A stretch of 38,971 nucleotides of DNA from Acidimicrobiales bacterium AG-414-N20 (GCA_003214465.1 QCLO01000017.1:1-38971); one strand, 5' to 3'; shown: positions 1 through 9,196, counted from the stretch's first letter. Program-made: numbers and translations. The notes: a model not told the origin generated them from the letters alone.

Positions 1-1
1 A

Positions 2-1084
2 CTAGGGATACCTGAAGCAGAAAGAAAGTATCTGGCTGGCGTTACAGCACAGTATGAATCAGAGGTTGTTTATCATAAAAATCGTGAAGATTTAGAGGAG
101 CAAGGCGTAATTTTTTCAGATATGGATACGGCTCTTCGTGAGAACCCAGAGATCGTTAAACAATATTTCGGCAAAGTAATTCCACCAAACGATAATAAGT
201 TCTCTGCTCTCAATTCGGCAGTCTGGAGTGGTGGATCTTTTATTTATGTTCCACCAGGTGTGAAAGTTGAAATGCCTCTTCAAGCATATTTTAGAATCAA
301 TGCAGAAAATATGGGACAGTTTGAAAGAACTTTAATAATTGCAGATGAAGGTTCTGAGGTTCATTACATAGAGGGTTGCTCAGCCCCTGTTTACACTACG
401 GACTCTTTACATTCTGCTGTTGTTGAAATAGTCGTTAAACCATCAGCGAGAGTCACCTATACGACAATCCAAAACTGGTCAAATAATGTTTACAACCTTG
501 TGACTAAAAGAGCTGTAGTCGAAGAAGAAGGCCGGATGGAGTGGATAGATGGGAATATAGGTTCTCAGTTAACGATGAAATATCCAGCAGTTGTAATGAC
601 AGGTCCAAAAGCATCAGGTGAAGTTTTATCAGTAGCTTATGCAGGGTCGGGACAGCATCAAGATGCTGGAGCTAAAATGACTCACGCAGCCCCTGAAACA
701 TCTTCGAAAATTATTTCTAAATCAATCTCCAAAGATGGTGGAAGAACCAGTTATAGAGGTTTAGTAAGAGTTGAAGATGACGCTTATGGTTGCAAAAGCC
801 ACGTTCAGTGTGACGCTCTAATTCTTGATGATGAAAGTATCTCTGACACGTACCCATACATGGAGGTTGGAACGTCAGATGCAGTTATCGGTCATGAAGC
901 AACTGTTTCAAAAGTAGCCGACGAACAACTCTTTTATTTGATGAGTAGAGGCCTGTCAGAAGAGCAGGCTACCTCGCTGGTCGTAAATGGATTTATTGAA
1001 CCAGTGACTAAGACTCTTCCGATGGAATATGCAGTTGAGTGGAGCCGTTTAATTGAGTTACAGATGGAAGGATCTGTAGGTTAA
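2..1084 (+). CDS. sufB: SufB, Fe-S cluster assembly scaffold (5' end outside window)
   Basis: SufB is part of the SufBCD complex that builds Fe-S clusters in the cytosol. The reading frame is open from base 2, so the first ATG at 122 is internal: the residues before it ([14 protein letters not shown] and on) are also typical SufB sequence. The visible part has the family features [16 protein letters not shown], the HYIEGCSAP cysteine segment and the C-terminal [16 protein letters not shown] region. The C-terminus is complete. sufC and sufD are not in the window and may lie upstream or elsewhere. Family assignment is firm; only the start is missing. Confidence 0.95.
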   Translation, partial: LGIPEAERKYLAGVTAQYESEVVYHKNREDLEEQGVIFSDMDTALRENPEIVKQYFGKVIPPNDNKFSALNSAVWSGGSFIYVPPGVKVEMPLQAYFRINAENMGQFERTLIIADEGSEVHYIEGCSAPVYTTDSLHSAVVEIVVKPSARVTYTTIQNWSNNVYNLVTKRAVVEEEGRMEWIDGNIGSQLTMKYPAVVMTGPKASGEVLSVAYAGSGQHQDAGAKMTHAAPETSSKIISKSISKDGGRTSYRGLVRVEDDAYGCKSHVQCDALILDDESISDTYPYMEVGTSDAVIGHEATVSKVADEQLFYLMSRGLSEEQATSLVVNGFIEPVTKTLPMEYAVEWSRLIELQMEGSVG

Positions 1085-1123
1085 ATAAATTACTCATACC
1101 ACTTCTAATGGCATAATATTTAT

Positions 1124-1495
1124 ATGCCAATGCGAGAAGACTGTAAGCAGTTTGAAAGTAGAAGCTATTCCAACGGCGAAACAGTCAGAAAATGCAATTT
1201 AGATAAAGCTCCGGAAGCGCCCTGGAGGTGCCCTGACGAGTGCTCTTCATTTGAGAAAAGAAGAGTTGACGTAAATTGGAGCTATGGAAGTCTAATAACC
1301 CCAGAAACACCTGAAGAACCCGCGAGTTTAGGTGAGGATGAAAGCATCTCAGCATTGCTAGATGCGGCAGAAGATGTGATAAATGAGGCAGGGCCCAGAG
1401 TTCTAGCTGAGTTCGAAAAGCAACAGTCAAAAAGAGGACGCTCTGTGTTAAAGAAAATTTCTCGCAAAACAAATAAGAAACGTAGAAAGAAATAA
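1124..1495 (+). CDS. Small four-cysteine protein with basic tail, function unknown
   Basis: This is a 123-residue protein that I cannot assign to a named family. Its N-terminal 45 residues carry Cys7, Cys24, Cys36 and Cys40 (the last two as CPDEC), a spacing that could hold zinc or an Fe-S cluster. The middle is acidic and the last 20 residues are very basic (KKISRKTNKKRRKK), which could bind nucleic acid. It starts 39 bases after sufB on the same strand. There is no Shine-Dalgarno sequence; a CATAAT-like box ends six bases before the ATG, so a leaderless start is possible. A link with Fe-S metabolism is suggested only by position. Confidence 0.7.
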   Translation: MPMREDCKQFESRSYSNGETVRKCNLDKAPEAPWRCPDECSSFEKRRVDVNWSYGSLITPETPEEPASLGEDESISALLDAAEDVINEAGPRVLAEFEKQQSKRGRSVLKKISRKTNKKRRKK

Positions 1496-1568
1496 ATTTC
1501 TATTGGGCTTTAATATTGAAAACCCAGTGATGCTGAAAGTTTTCTTTCGGATAGCCTGAATCTCTCAA

Positions 1569-2540
1569 ATGCAGGACACAAAAGTTAGATTCGACCTTCC
1601 AGGGAATGAGCTCATGCCCGAACTTTTAGGGCATGGTGACGAGCTTTTACAGATAATTGAGACTTCTTTCCCAGAGACAAAGATTCACGTGCGCGGTAAC
1701 CAGATTACTATTGACGGTGAAAGTGCTGTCTTGGTAGAGCAGATATTTCGTGAAATGACAAGAATGCTAGAAAGAGGATTGGCCCTTGATACGAGCATTC
1801 TCAAAAAGACCATTGAAATGGTAAAAGAAGACGAGAATCCATCTGAAATATTAACGACAGAACTACTTATAACTGCGCGAGGGAAACCAGTTAGAGCCAA
1901 ATCTTCGGGACAAAAGAACTATTTAGATACTGCAAGTAAGAACATCATCACATTTGCGGTAGGTCCAGCGGGTACAGGGAAAAGCTGGTTAGCTGTTGCT
2001 TTAGCAGTAAGTGCTATGCAAAGAGGTGAAGTTGACCGTATTATTCTCACTCGGCCTTTAGTCGAAGCAGGGGAGAGAGTGGGGTTCCTTCCAGGTGACT
2101 TGATGGCGAAAGTCGATCCTTATTTCCGACCCCTTTACGATGCACTTTTTGACATGCTCGACCCTGAGAAAGCAGAAAGGCTACTTGAAAGGGGGCAAAT
2201 AGAAGTCGCTCCACTTGCTTTCATGAGAGGGAGAACCCTCAACAACAGCTTTATAATTCTTGACGAGGCTCAAAATACAACACCAGAACAAATGAAAATG
2301 TTCTTAACAAGAATCGGCTTTGGATCAAGAGTGATAGTTACAGGTGATGCAAGCCAAGTGGATGTTCCTGGAGGGCGAAGTGGAATTGAAGGTCTGGAAA
2401 ATATATTTTCCGGAATAGACGGTTTAGGCTTTGTAAAACTTGGAGCCCGAGACGTTGTGAGACATAAAATAGTCCAAGATATAGTTCAAGCCTACGAAAA
2501 TGCCGGAAGGCAATTCAAAAAAAATAGTGGTAATAAGTAA
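1569..2540 (+). CDS. phoH: PhoH-family ATPase (YbeZ-like)
   Basis: This is a cytosolic P-loop ATPase of the PhoH/YbeZ family, linked to RNA metabolism and to YbeY. At 323 residues it has the usual length. Walker A is GPAGTGKS around residue 136, and Walker B is FIILDEAQN with the following TTPEQMKMFLTR typical of PhoH. The N-terminal 90 residues match the KH-like domain of longer family members. It overlaps ybeY, and corC follows, the same order as E. coli ybeZ-ybeY-ybeX. The start has no clear ribosome binding site. Confidence 0.94.
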   Translation: MQDTKVRFDLPGNELMPELLGHGDELLQIIETSFPETKIHVRGNQITIDGESAVLVEQIFREMTRMLERGLALDTSILKKTIEMVKEDENPSEILTTELLITARGKPVRAKSSGQKNYLDTASKNIITFAVGPAGTGKSWLAVALAVSAMQRGEVDRIILTRPLVEAGERVGFLPGDLMAKVDPYFRPLYDALFDMLDPEKAERLLERGQIEVAPLAFMRGRTLNNSFIILDEAQNTTPEQMKMFLTRIGFGSRVIVTGDASQVDVPGGRSGIEGLENIFSGIDGLGFVKLGARDVVRHKIVQDIVQAYENAGRQFKKNSGNK

Positions 2541-3045
2541 CTTGCTGGAAAAAACACTAGATGCCGATGATGCGACTTATATAGATGTAATAGACAAGCG
2601 ATCAGGGAAAAATAGTGAAATAAGTCTTAGGTCATTAGAGGAATTCGCTAAGAAAATTGTCGAAGAAACTGCTCCTAAAAAACGTCCACTTGAAATGAAT
2701 GTGATTCTTTTAGACCCAGAAGAAATCTCTGCCCTTAACGAAAGATATTTATCCAAGTCAGGGCCAACCGACGTACTGGCTTTTCCTATAGATGACCCCG
2801 ATGGTGAAACAGATGACTCCATTTATCTCATGGGAGACGTTTGCATATGTCCTGAAGTGGCGGCACGTCAAGCAAAAGAGAAAGGTTTAAATTTCGAAGA
2901 TGAAATTGCTCTTCTTCTCACACACGGGATACTCCACTTATTGGGATATGACCATTATGAAGAATCTGCGGAAGTTGAAATGAAAAAAATGGAAAGAATC
3001 CTCACTCAGCGTTATGTAAAACACTTAAGAGATAATGATGTTTGA
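2500..3045 (+). CDS. ybeY: YbeY endoribonuclease
   Basis: YbeY is a metal-dependent RNase involved in 16S rRNA 3'-end maturation and ribosome quality control. The metal-binding motif HGILHLLGYDH is intact, and GPTDVLAFPI and LMGDVCICPEVA are family signatures. The start is uncertain: the ATG at 2500 overlaps phoH by 41 bases, and GTG 2527 and TTG 2542 are also in frame. None has a strong ribosome binding site, and the first 45 residues look poorly conserved. Its end overlaps the next gene by 11 bases, so translation is probably coupled. Confidence 0.92.
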   Translation: MPEGNSKKIVVISNLLEKTLDADDATYIDVIDKRSGKNSEISLRSLEEFAKKIVEETAPKKRPLEMNVILLDPEEISALNERYLSKSGPTDVLAFPIDDPDGETDDSIYLMGDVCICPEVAARQAKEKGLNFEDEIALLLTHGILHLLGYDHYEESAEVEMKKMERILTQRYVKHLRDNDV

Positions 3046-3847
3046 GAAGCTAACTAGAAAGTTTTTCAAAGTAAAGGAAAACAGAATTGTCTCTGAAAAT
3101 GAACTTTTAGAAACCGCAAAAAAAGCTCTTGAGTCGAAATCAATCGAAAACGATGAACATGAATTAATCGAATCAGTATTGGCTTTCGGCGACACTCTGG
3201 TACGAGAAGTAATGACTCCGCGGCCTGACATTGTTAGTGTTCCCGACAGTTTCACTGTTTCTGCTGCCATGGAAGTAGCTGTTTTGAACGGTTTTTCAAG
3301 GGTTCCTGTCAGCAGTGAAAATTTAGATGAAATAGTGGGAGTGGTTTTCGCAAAAGACATGATGGAGGCTCAACTGGATGGCGATGGTGAAATCTTGGTG
3401 AAAACTTTGGCGCGTTTGCCGCAGTTCATACCAGAAACAAAAAAAGCTGGACTGCTATTGCGCGAAATGCAATCAAATCACTATCACCTAGCGATTGTTG
3501 TCGATGAATACGGAGGAACGGCTGGACTGGTCACCTTAGAGGACCTATTGGAAGAGGTAGTCGGAGAGATAGTGGATGAATTCGACAGTGAAGAGGCTCT
3601 GGCAGAGCCCCTAATTGGAGGAGGATTGCGTGTACACGGAAGAATGCCAGTTGACGAGTTGAATGAACTATTGGGAGGGGTTCTGCCGGAAGGCGATTGG
3701 GACACTTTGGGGGGTCTGATCTTTGATGCACTGGGGCATGCCCCAGAGGCGGGAGAAAATGTAGACATAGCGGAACACCATTTTGTAGTTGAAAAAGTAG
3801 TTGGGAGGAGGATCACTCAGGTTAGAGTCACGGCGCCTGGCCAGTAA
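3035..3847 (+). CDS. corC: CorC/HlyC-family CBS-domain protein (YbeX-like)
   Basis: The protein has 270 residues, no membrane segment and no DUF21 domain, so it is the soluble short form like E. coli YbeX/CorC. It contains a CBS pair (DTLVREVMTPRPDIVSVP to about residue 190, with IVVDEYGGTAGLVTLEDLLEE in the second repeat), then a CorC_HlyC transporter-associated domain ending at VVEKVVGRRITQVRV. Family members have been linked to Mg/Co homeostasis and, for YbeX, to ribosome maturation. It sits between ybeY and era in one tight operon, which favours the ribosome role. ATG 3035 is followed at once by a second ATG at 3038. Confidence 0.9.
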   Translation: MMFEKLTRKFFKVKENRIVSENELLETAKKALESKSIENDEHELIESVLAFGDTLVREVMTPRPDIVSVPDSFTVSAAMEVAVLNGFSRVPVSSENLDEIVGVVFAKDMMEAQLDGDGEILVKTLARLPQFIPETKKAGLLLREMQSNHYHLAIVVDEYGGTAGLVTLEDLLEEVVGEIVDEFDSEEALAEPLIGGGLRVHGRMPVDELNELLGGVLPEGDWDTLGGLIFDALGHAPEAGENVDIAEHHFVVEKVVGRRITQVRVTAPGQ

Positions 3848-3849
3848 AT

Positions 3850-4737
3850 ATGAAAAAAACTACAGACAACCACGCGTATACAGCAGTTCCAGACGGGCAC
3901 ATTTCAGGCTTTGTGAGTTTAGTGGGCAGACCCAATGTTGGGAAATCAACTTTATTGAATGCTTTTTTCGAAAAGAAAATAACGATTGTCTCTGATAAAC
4001 CTCAAACTACTCGTACGGAGATAAGGGGTGTTCTCACAACTCCTGAATCTCAAATCGTCTTTTGCGACACTCCCGGTATTCATAAACCAAGAACTCTCCT
4101 TGGTACGAGATTGAACGACACGGCACGTTTTACGTTAAAAGAGATAGATTTAGTCCTTTTTTTGATTGAGGCAGATTCGGTAATCGGCAAAGGAGACAAA
4201 TTTATTGCCAAATCGTTGCCTCCAGAAAAAACAGTTTTAGTTCTTAACAAAATAGACAAAGTTAAAAGTGACAGAATACTAACGCAATTGAATAAAGCTT
4301 CAGAATTTTCTTTTACAGAGTATTTTCCAATTTCTGCCTCCACGGGAGAAGGAGTCTCAAAACTATTGGAACATGTAAAGACAGAGCTACCTACCGGACC
4401 ACGTTATTTTCCTGAAGGAATGGAAACGGACTTCTCTGAGGCTTTTTGGGTTGCGGAGCTAGTCAGGGAACAACTTCTCTCAGAAGTCCGTGAAGAATTA
4501 CCACATTCGATAGCAACACGAGTAACGGACTGGAATTGGCCACATATTCGATGCGAGATTCTGGTTGAGCGAAATTCACAAAAAGGAATAGTTATCGGAC
4601 ATAAGGGAGAAGTATTAAAAAAAGTTGGAACTGAAGTAAGGAAACAATTAGAAGATGGCGCTTTTATTGAATTAGTAGTAAAAGTTGAAAAAGACTGGCA
4701 AAAGCGTCCTCGTTCACTTGATCGATTCGGATATTGA
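3850..4737 (+). CDS. era: GTPase Era
   Basis: Era is a GTPase that binds the 3' end of 16S rRNA and checks 30S assembly. The 295 residues give the full two-domain form: G1 GRPNVGKST, G2 around TTRTEIRG, G3 DTPGIHKP, G4 NKID and G5 SAST, followed by a C-terminal KH domain with VIGHKGEVLKKVG. The gene begins two bases after corC. The order ybeZ-ybeY-ybeX-era groups late 16S rRNA processing factors. The N-terminal extension of about 16 residues before the G domain is not conserved. Confidence 0.97.
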   Translation: MKKTTDNHAYTAVPDGHISGFVSLVGRPNVGKSTLLNAFFEKKITIVSDKPQTTRTEIRGVLTTPESQIVFCDTPGIHKPRTLLGTRLNDTARFTLKEIDLVLFLIEADSVIGKGDKFIAKSLPPEKTVLVLNKIDKVKSDRILTQLNKASEFSFTEYFPISASTGEGVSKLLEHVKTELPTGPRYFPEGMETDFSEAFWVAELVREQLLSEVREELPHSIATRVTDWNWPHIRCEILVERNSQKGIVIGHKGEVLKKVGTEVRKQLEDGAFIELVVKVEKDWQKRPRSLDRFGY

Positions 4738-4780
4738 AATGAAACCCATCTTACGATTTCCCGAGCCACTACTAGACAGA

Positions 4781-4786
4781 TAGCTT
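4781..4786 (+). promoter_or_regulatory. Candidate -10 box (TAGCTT) for leaderless uppS
   Basis: TAGCTT fits TANNNT and lies seven bases before the GTG start at 4794. No Shine-Dalgarno sequence is visible, so the transcript may begin at the start codon. No good -35 box is seen. Confidence 0.45.
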
Positions 4787-4793
4787 CAAAGTT

Positions 4794-5510
4794 GTGATAC
4801 CTAAATATCTAGATCTCAAATTTATACCCAAGCACATAGCTTGTGTGATGGATGGCAATGGCCGCTGGGCAGAAAAGAGAGGGTTGAAAAGAACTGACGG
4901 TCACACAGCAGGAGAAAAAGCGCTTTTTGATGTAGTGGAAGGGGCTATAGAAATTGGAGTCGAGTGGTTTACCGTATTTGCATTCTCAACCGAGAATTGG
5001 AAAAGACCCCCAAAAGAAGTTCAGTTTTTACTTAATTTCAACGAGCAGATAATCATCCAACGGCAAGAAGAGTTAAATGAGAGAAATGTAAGAATTTGTT
5101 TTCTTGGTCGTCGTGACGGAAAAGTTCCAAAACGAATTATCAAAAGAATGGAAGAGGCCGAGGAGTTGACCAAAAGCAATACGGGTTTGACTTTTACCGT
5201 TGCTTTCAATTACGGGGGAAGAGCAGAAATTGTTGATGCCGTTCAAAAAGTAATTGATTTGGGAGTTAAAAAAGTTACAGAGAAAACCATAGAGAGAAAC
5301 CTTTACAACCCAGAAATGCCCGACCCGGACTTAGTTATTAGAACTTCCGGAGAGTCGAGAGTTTCCAATTTCCTTCTTTGGGAGTTGGCTTATAGCGAAC
5401 TTGTTTTTAGCGATACGTTGTGGCCGGACTTTTCCCGTAAGGATCTTTTTGATGCAATCAAAGAATTTCAAGACAGGGATCGACGTTTTGGTGGTCTTGG
5501 TGAAAGTTAA
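4794..5510 (+). CDS. uppS: Isoprenyl transferase (undecaprenyl diphosphate synthase type)
   Basis: This is a cis-prenyltransferase that condenses isopentenyl diphosphate into the long-chain carrier for cell-wall precursors. Clear motifs are VMDGNGRWAEKRG with the catalytic Asp, the GH in the DGHTAGEKA helix, FAFSTENWKRP and IRTSGESRVSNFLLW. Its length of 238 residues is normal. The start is GTG 4794, 56 bases after era, preceded by a TANNNT box. In actinobacteria several paralogues make products of different length, so the exact chain length cannot be read from sequence. Confidence 0.94.
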   Translation: MIPKYLDLKFIPKHIACVMDGNGRWAEKRGLKRTDGHTAGEKALFDVVEGAIEIGVEWFTVFAFSTENWKRPPKEVQFLLNFNEQIIIQRQEELNERNVRICFLGRRDGKVPKRIIKRMEEAEELTKSNTGLTFTVAFNYGGRAEIVDAVQKVIDLGVKKVTEKTIERNLYNPEMPDPDLVIRTSGESRVSNFLLWELAYSELVFSDTLWPDFSRKDLFDAIKEFQDRDRRFGGLGES

Positions 5511-5512
5511 GA

Positions 5513-6229
5513 ATGTCTCTTTATCGTGACCAAGGGATAGTTCTCCGCACTTGGAAACTAGGCGAATCAGATCGAATAATCGTAATAATCACAGAGGAGA
5601 ATGGAAAAGTTAGGGCCGTTGCTAAGGGTGTAAGAAAAACACGAAGTAAATTTGGCGGAAGATTAGAGCCCACAAGTCATGTTGCACTGCAGTTATTCAG
5701 AGGTAAAGGAGAGTTGGGAATAGTTACGCAAGCAGAGACTATAGATCGGTTCCAAAATATTAGATCCAACCCCGAACTGTTTAGCGATGCTTCAGCGATG
5801 CTTGAGGTAGTAGATCATGTGTCTCCCGATCAATCACCAGATCCGAGTCGTTACAAGATGCTCCTTGGAGCACTGCAGACACTAGATGAGAAAAGTTCCC
5901 CGTTGTTAGTCCCATCATTTTTTTTAAAATTACTCGAACATGAAGGGTTAGCGCCTGAATTGGGCTTCTGTATCAAATGCCTAGATACAGATAATCTTGT
6001 CTCGATATCTATCAGTGAAGGTGGAGTTTTTTGCAATAAATGCCAGCGAGGAAGAACTATTTCAGACACTTCTATAGCTGTAATGCGAGCGATTCTAGGT
6101 GGTGGATTAAAACAGGCACTTGAGGTGAAGGATATGCAAACTGTTTCAGAAATAGATCGAATTGCCTCCGAAGCTGTTGAGTTTCATCTAGAAAGAAAAA
6201 TAAGATCACGAAGAGTTATGGATACTTAG
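5513..6229 (+). CDS. recO: DNA repair protein RecO
   Basis: RecO helps load RecA on SSB-coated DNA in the RecFOR pathway. The N-terminal OB fold begins YRDQGIVLRTWKLGESDRI and continues KVRAVAKGVRKTRSKFGGRLEP, as in the family. Two CxxC pairs, CIKCLD and CNKCQRG, form the zinc finger in the C-terminal half. At 238 residues it has the usual length. It starts two bases after uppS stops, and the uppS-recO pairing is common in actinobacteria. Confidence 0.94.
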   Translation: MSLYRDQGIVLRTWKLGESDRIIVIITEENGKVRAVAKGVRKTRSKFGGRLEPTSHVALQLFRGKGELGIVTQAETIDRFQNIRSNPELFSDASAMLEVVDHVSPDQSPDPSRYKMLLGALQTLDEKSSPLLVPSFFLKLLEHEGLAPELGFCIKCLDTDNLVSISISEGGVFCNKCQRGRTISDTSIAVMRAILGGGLKQALEVKDMQTVSEIDRIASEAVEFHLERKIRSRRVMDT

Positions 6230-6261
6230 TAAATATTTCAAGATGAGCCTCTGTTGCCTAG

Positions 6262-6267
6262 TACGCT
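6262..6267 (+). promoter_or_regulatory. Candidate -10 box (TACGCT) for leaderless glyS
   Basis: TACGCT lies six bases before ATG 6274, and no ribosome binding site is present. This agrees with transcription starting at or within a base or so of the start codon. Confidence 0.4.
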
Positions 6268-6273
6268 TCGATC

Positions 6274-7593
6274 ATGAGCGTTAACAAAGAGGAACTTTTC
6301 GATAAGGTCGTAAACCTTTCAAAACGAAGAGGTTTTGTATTCCAGTCTGCCGAAATTTATGGTGGCTTTAGATCCACTTATGACTACGGTCCTGTAGGAG
6401 TCCTGTTGCTTCGAAATGTTAAAGAACAATGGTGGCGATCAATGGTTCAGTTTCGTCAAGATGTAGTTGGTTTAGACGCAGCAATTCTTTCTCCACCGTC
6501 TATATGGGAGGCATCAGGTCACCTAACAAATTTCACCGATCCGTTAGTAGATTGCCGCGAGTGTGGGTCGCGCTTTCGTCAAGACAAACTAGAAGATCCA
6601 AACAGTTGTCCAAATTGTGGCGCAAAGTCTTCTTTCACAGAAGCAAGGCAATTTAACCTTATGTTCAAGACGAATGCAGGCCCTGTAATGGATTCCGCTG
6701 CAGAGGTATATTTACGACCCGAGACTGCTCAAGGAATGTTCACTAATTTCATGAACGTTTTAAATACAAGTAGAAAAAAGCCGCCTTTTGGAATAGCTCA
6801 AATAGGAAAATCATTTAGGAATGAGATAACACCAGGAAACTTTGTTTTTAGAACTAGAGAATTTGAGCAAATGGAAATGGAATATTTTGTTCCACCGGCA
6901 GATTCAGATAAATGGTTTGAATACTGGTGCAAGGAGAGAATGGACTGGTATTTGAATTTGGGTATAAGAGAAGACTCTCTGAGGTTAAGAGTGCATGACT
7001 CAGATGAGCTGAGCCATTATTCAAGAGCGACCTCAGATATAGAGTTCTTATTTCCTTGGGGTTGGGATGAGCTAGAAGGAATTGCAAATCGCACGGATTA
7101 TGACTTAATTCAACACGCACAAGCATCAGGTAACAAGCTTGAATATAACGATTCAGGTACAGGTGAAAGGTACGTGCCGCACGTGATAGAACCCGCAGCT
7201 GGTGCCACTAGAACAGCCATGGCTTTTTTAATGGATGCTTATGAAGAAGAGGAAGTAAATGGTGAAGTACGTAATCTCTTGAAATTAGATCATCGTCTTT
7301 CTCCATATAAGGTCGCTGTTTTACCTCTCTCTAAAAAAGATGAGCTTATTGAGCCTTCAAAGGAGGTTCTTAACCTCGTTCAACCACATTGGATGTGTGA
7401 CTATGATCAGACACAAGCGATCGGTCGACGCTACAGACGTCAAGATGAAATTGGAACTCCGTACTGTGTCACGATTGATTTTGAAACTTTGGAAGACAAA
7501 GCGGTGACGGTCAGAGAGCGAGATTCAATGGATCAAGATCGCGTTCCGATCAAAGAACTTGTTGAATATTTATCATCTCGCTTAATTCCTTAA
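6274..7593 (+). CDS. glyS: Glycyl-tRNA synthetase, one-subunit (alpha2) type
   Basis: A class II aminoacyl-tRNA synthetase that charges tRNA-Gly. It is the dimeric form of about 440 residues seen in actinobacteria and Thermus, not the alpha2beta2 form. Seen directly: YGGFRSTYDYGPVGVLL at the N-terminus, a CRECGSRF and CPNCGAK zinc-like insert, motif 2 around IGKSFRNEITPGNFVFRTREFEQMEMEYF, motif 3 near VIEPAAGATRTAMAFLMDAY, and a C-terminal anticodon-binding domain. It is followed after eight bases by the dikinase homologue. A TANNNT box precedes the ATG. Confidence 0.96.
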   Translation: MSVNKEELFDKVVNLSKRRGFVFQSAEIYGGFRSTYDYGPVGVLLLRNVKEQWWRSMVQFRQDVVGLDAAILSPPSIWEASGHLTNFTDPLVDCRECGSRFRQDKLEDPNSCPNCGAKSSFTEARQFNLMFKTNAGPVMDSAAEVYLRPETAQGMFTNFMNVLNTSRKKPPFGIAQIGKSFRNEITPGNFVFRTREFEQMEMEYFVPPADSDKWFEYWCKERMDWYLNLGIREDSLRLRVHDSDELSHYSRATSDIEFLFPWGWDELEGIANRTDYDLIQHAQASGNKLEYNDSGTGERYVPHVIEPAAGATRTAMAFLMDAYEEEEVNGEVRNLLKLDHRLSPYKVAVLPLSKKDELIEPSKEVLNLVQPHWMCDYDQTQAIGRRYRRQDEIGTPYCVTIDFETLEDKAVTVRERDSMDQDRVPIKELVEYLSSRLIP

Positions 7594-7601
7594 TTACGAT
7601 T

Positions 7602-9155
7602 ATGCAAAACGAACACTCACTTAATTGGTTAATGGATTTAGTTGCCAGTGCGAGTTTAGAAAATACTGACAAAGCTAAGAAAAATGTTGTCGGATTAGTG
7701 CCGACCTCTTTAGTCGAGTCGTTAATGCATGACGCTGCAACATCGGAATCGACGCACGAGTTGAAACTTCTCGGAACAGGAATAGCTGCCAGTCCCGGTG
7801 CAGCAGCTGGAATTGCATGTTTTTCAAGTGATTCCGTTCTTGACGTTACTGATAAAGGTGAAAAGGCGGTTCTTGTTTGTAATGAAACTAGCCCTGCAGA
7901 TGAAGTGGGGATGAGGATGGCTGAAGGAATTGTGACTGTGCGTGGTGGAATGGCAAGTCATGCTGCAGTAGTGGCAAGAGGGTGGGGTATACCTGCTGTA
8001 GTAGGAGTTTCTGATCTGGAAATTGCAGATGGAAATATAAAAATCAAAGGCGCTGTTGTAGAAGAAGGAGCTTATATATCTCTAGATGGAAGCACCGGAG
8101 AAGTGTTCTCTGGAGAAATGGAACTACAAGAATCAAATGAAGAAATCCCTGAACTTAAAACATTACTGGAATGGGCGGATGAGATTCGCTCTGGTTATTT
8201 AAAGATCAGAGCGAATGCAGATACCGCAGAAGATGCTGAGCGAGCCCTTTTGTTTGGAGCAGAAGGTATAGGACTTTGCCGCACGGAGCACATGTTTATG
8301 GGTGATCGTTTACCACTAATACAGCGATTCATTCTCGCGGATGATGGAAGCGAAGAAGAAAAAGAAAGTCTTAATGAACTGATGCTTGCTCAGCGTTTAG
8401 ATCTAGCCGAGGTTGTATCTGCTATGGCGCCTAATCCGGTAACGATACGACTGCTAGATGCTCCTCTGCATGAATTCCTTGGCGCTGAAACACCTGACGA
8501 ATTGTTAGAACATAATCCTATGTTGGGGACCCGAGGGGTGAGGCTGGCGATAATTAGAGAGCAACTATACCGGATGCAAACTCGAGCGCTTATGGGGGCA
8601 TTGGTGGATGTCGAAGAAGCCGGTAAAAAACCGAACGCTGACATTATGATTCCGCTTGTTTCAGAAGTTAATGAACTGAATTTAGTGCGATCGTGGATTG
8701 AGGAGGAGCTTGCGTCAGCAGGAGATGAATTGCGACCAAATATAGGAACCATGATCGAAACTCCTCGTGCTGCGATAACGGCAGAAAGTATTGCAAATAA
8801 AGCGGATTTTTTCTCTTTTGGAACAAATGATCTGACTCAGTTAGTTTTTGGATTTAGCCGTGATGATATTGAAAGTCGTGTAATAAGCATGTATGTGAAT
8901 GAAGGAATTCTTTCCGTCAACCCATTTGAAACACTTGACTTCCAGGGAGTCGGACATGCTATTAGGTATGCGATTGAAAACGGTAGGAAAACTAATCCTG
9001 AGCTTGAAATAGGAGTGTGTGGTGAGCACGGTGGAGATCCTGAATCAATTAGGTTTCTTTTTGAATCAGGCGTTGACTACGTTTCCTGCTCACCTTTCCG
9101 AGTCCCTATAGCTCGTCTTGCAGCAGCACAAGCTGTTCTTTCTTCCTCTGACTAA
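7602..9155 (+). CDS. PPDK-like PEP-utilising protein lacking the ATP-grasp domain
   Basis: The 517 residues match only the C-terminal part of pyruvate, phosphate dikinase (full enzymes have about 880). Residues 30-45 match the linker before the swivel domain. The phospho-His domain follows with GGMASHAAVVARG (His120), then the PEP/pyruvate TIM barrel with GIGLCRTEHMF (Arg227), RLLDAPLHEFL, MIETPRA, GTNDLTQ and YVSCSPFRVP (Cys496). All expected catalytic residues of these two domains are present. The N-terminal nucleotide-binding domain is missing and is not encoded next door, since glyS ends eight bases upstream. It could work with a separate ATP-grasp partner or as another phosphotransferase. 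Confidence 0.88.
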   Translation: MQNEHSLNWLMDLVASASLENTDKAKKNVVGLVPTSLVESLMHDAATSESTHELKLLGTGIAASPGAAAGIACFSSDSVLDVTDKGEKAVLVCNETSPADEVGMRMAEGIVTVRGGMASHAAVVARGWGIPAVVGVSDLEIADGNIKIKGAVVEEGAYISLDGSTGEVFSGEMELQESNEEIPELKTLLEWADEIRSGYLKIRANADTAEDAERALLFGAEGIGLCRTEHMFMGDRLPLIQRFILADDGSEEEKESLNELMLAQRLDLAEVVSAMAPNPVTIRLLDAPLHEFLGAETPDELLEHNPMLGTRGVRLAIIREQLYRMQTRALMGALVDVEEAGKKPNADIMIPLVSEVNELNLVRSWIEEELASAGDELRPNIGTMIETPRAAITAESIANKADFFSFGTNDLTQLVFGFSRDDIESRVISMYVNEGILSVNPFETLDFQGVGHAIRYAIENGRKTNPELEIGVCGEHGGDPESIRFLFESGVDYVSCSPFRVPIARLAAAQAVLSSSD

Positions 9156-9170
9156 TTACTTTCCTATAGC

Positions 9171-9196
9171 AACTTAGCCGTACACACTGCTAAGTT
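9171..9196. repeat. 8-bp inverted repeat in front of dnaG
   Basis: AACTTAGC (9171-9178) and GCTAAGTT (9189-9196) are perfect inverted copies separated by ten bases. The right arm contains the TAAGTT -10 candidate of dnaG. There is no T-run after it, so an operator or mRNA hairpin is more likely than a simple terminator. Confidence 0.55.
9191..9196 (+). promoter_or_regulatory. Candidate -10 box (TAAGTT) for leaderless dnaG
   Basis: TAAGTT lies six bases before ATG 9203 and no Shine-Dalgarno sequence is visible. It lies inside the right arm of an inverted repeat. Confidence 0.4.
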
